Assembly: GCA_900290385.1 (NCBI GenBank)
Contig: OMSV01000121.1
Coordinates: forward strand, 1-5,327
From: Syntrophobacter sp. SbD2
GTDB lineage: Bacteria > Desulfobacterota > Syntrophobacteria > Syntrophobacterales > Syntrophobacteraceae
DNA: 5,327 bases
Direction: 5' to 3'
Position numbers and translations under genes: made by a program. The notes under the pieces were generated by a model that searched no databases, was not told the origin of the DNA, and worked only from the letters and a program-made list of their open reading frames with translations. Each line of letters starts with the position of its first letter. Positions within the stretch are counted from its first letter, which is position 1. Below, one piece after another: positions 5,198-5,327 of this stretch.

Positions 5198-5327
5198 ATG
5201 GAATCATCCATCCGCAGCTTTATTGCAATCGACCTGTCCGATCGGGCTCGCCGGCGGATCGATACGTTGGTCCAGGAGTTAAGGAAAAGCGATGCCCAGG
5301 TTGGATGGGTTAGGACCGAAGGGATTC
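5198..5327 (+). CDS. thpR: ThpR, RNA 2',3'-cyclic phosphodiesterase (5' part, cut by window edge)
   Basis: The first 43 codons of a 2H-phosphoesterase (LigT/ThpR family). The start RSFIAIDLSD (residues 6-15), and QVGWVRTEGI (34-43) leading toward the first HxT motif, are the family N-terminus. The enzyme opens RNA 2',3'-cyclic phosphates to 2'-phosphates and was first described as a 2'-5' RNA ligase. Both catalytic HxTx motifs lie beyond the window, so activity cannot be checked. The ATG at 5198 follows AAAAGG (5185-5190) with a 7-base spacer, and only 13 bp separate it from the previous stop, pointing to one operon. In related genomes this gene often precedes recA, which would be expected just downstream. 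Confidence 0.88.
   Translation, partial: MESSIRSFIAIDLSDRARRRIDTLVQELRKSDAQVGWVRTEGI

Noticed and set aside
1..5327. CRISPR array, toxin-antitoxin pair or phage module
   Set aside because: No spaced repeat series, no small partner gene beside fic, and no integrase or phage gene is present in the window.

Overview
The window reads as an ordinary chromosomal segment of a moderately GC-rich Gram-negative bacterium. The order larC - cinA - (Fe-S protein) - thpR resembles the cinA-thpR-recA neighbourhood that I associate with Desulfobacterota ('Deltaproteobacteria', e.g. Syntrophobacter- or Geobacter-like organisms). That placement is inference from gene order and general protein style, not from a search.

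Layout. (1) Positions 1-19, minus strand: the first 19 nt of a serine tRNA gene that runs off the left edge. (2) 20-300: a non-coding strip with a textbook sigma70-type promoter (TTGCTA-17 bp-TATAAT). The -10 box is bracketed by a 9-bp perfect inverted repeat. (3) 301-1410, plus: a stand-alone, self-inhibited (class II) Fic-family AMPylase with an N-terminal DUF4172-type region and a C-terminal winged-helix. (4) 1411-1721: an intergenic stretch with small hairpins and a second good promoter (TTGACC-18 bp-TAGAAT), again with an inverted repeat around its -10. (5) 1722-2879, plus: larC, the nickel chelatase of nickel-pincer-nucleotide (NPN) cofactor synthesis, in one uninterrupted frame. (6) 2880-3014: a spacer with an 8-bp hairpin and competing pairings. 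(7) 3015-4289, plus: full-length cinA. (8) 4267-5184, plus: a QueG-like two-cluster Fe-S protein whose start overlaps cinA by 23 nt. (9) 5198-end, plus: the first 43 codons of thpR.

How the genes work together. cinA, the Fe-S protein and thpR overlap or nearly abut and are probably co-transcribed; larC may feed into the same transcript or be separate. larC and cinA could be linked through nicotinate nucleotides: the CinA deamidase activity makes NaMN, which becomes NaAD, the starting substrate of NPN synthesis. The Fic gene has its own promoter and looks like an accessory gene placed next to a tRNA.

I found no CRISPR array, phage, defence island or clearly new system. The most unusual signals are regulatory: the inverted-repeat promoters, a five-codon leader ORF joined to fic by an ATGA overlap, and competing hairpins at the tRNA 5' end.
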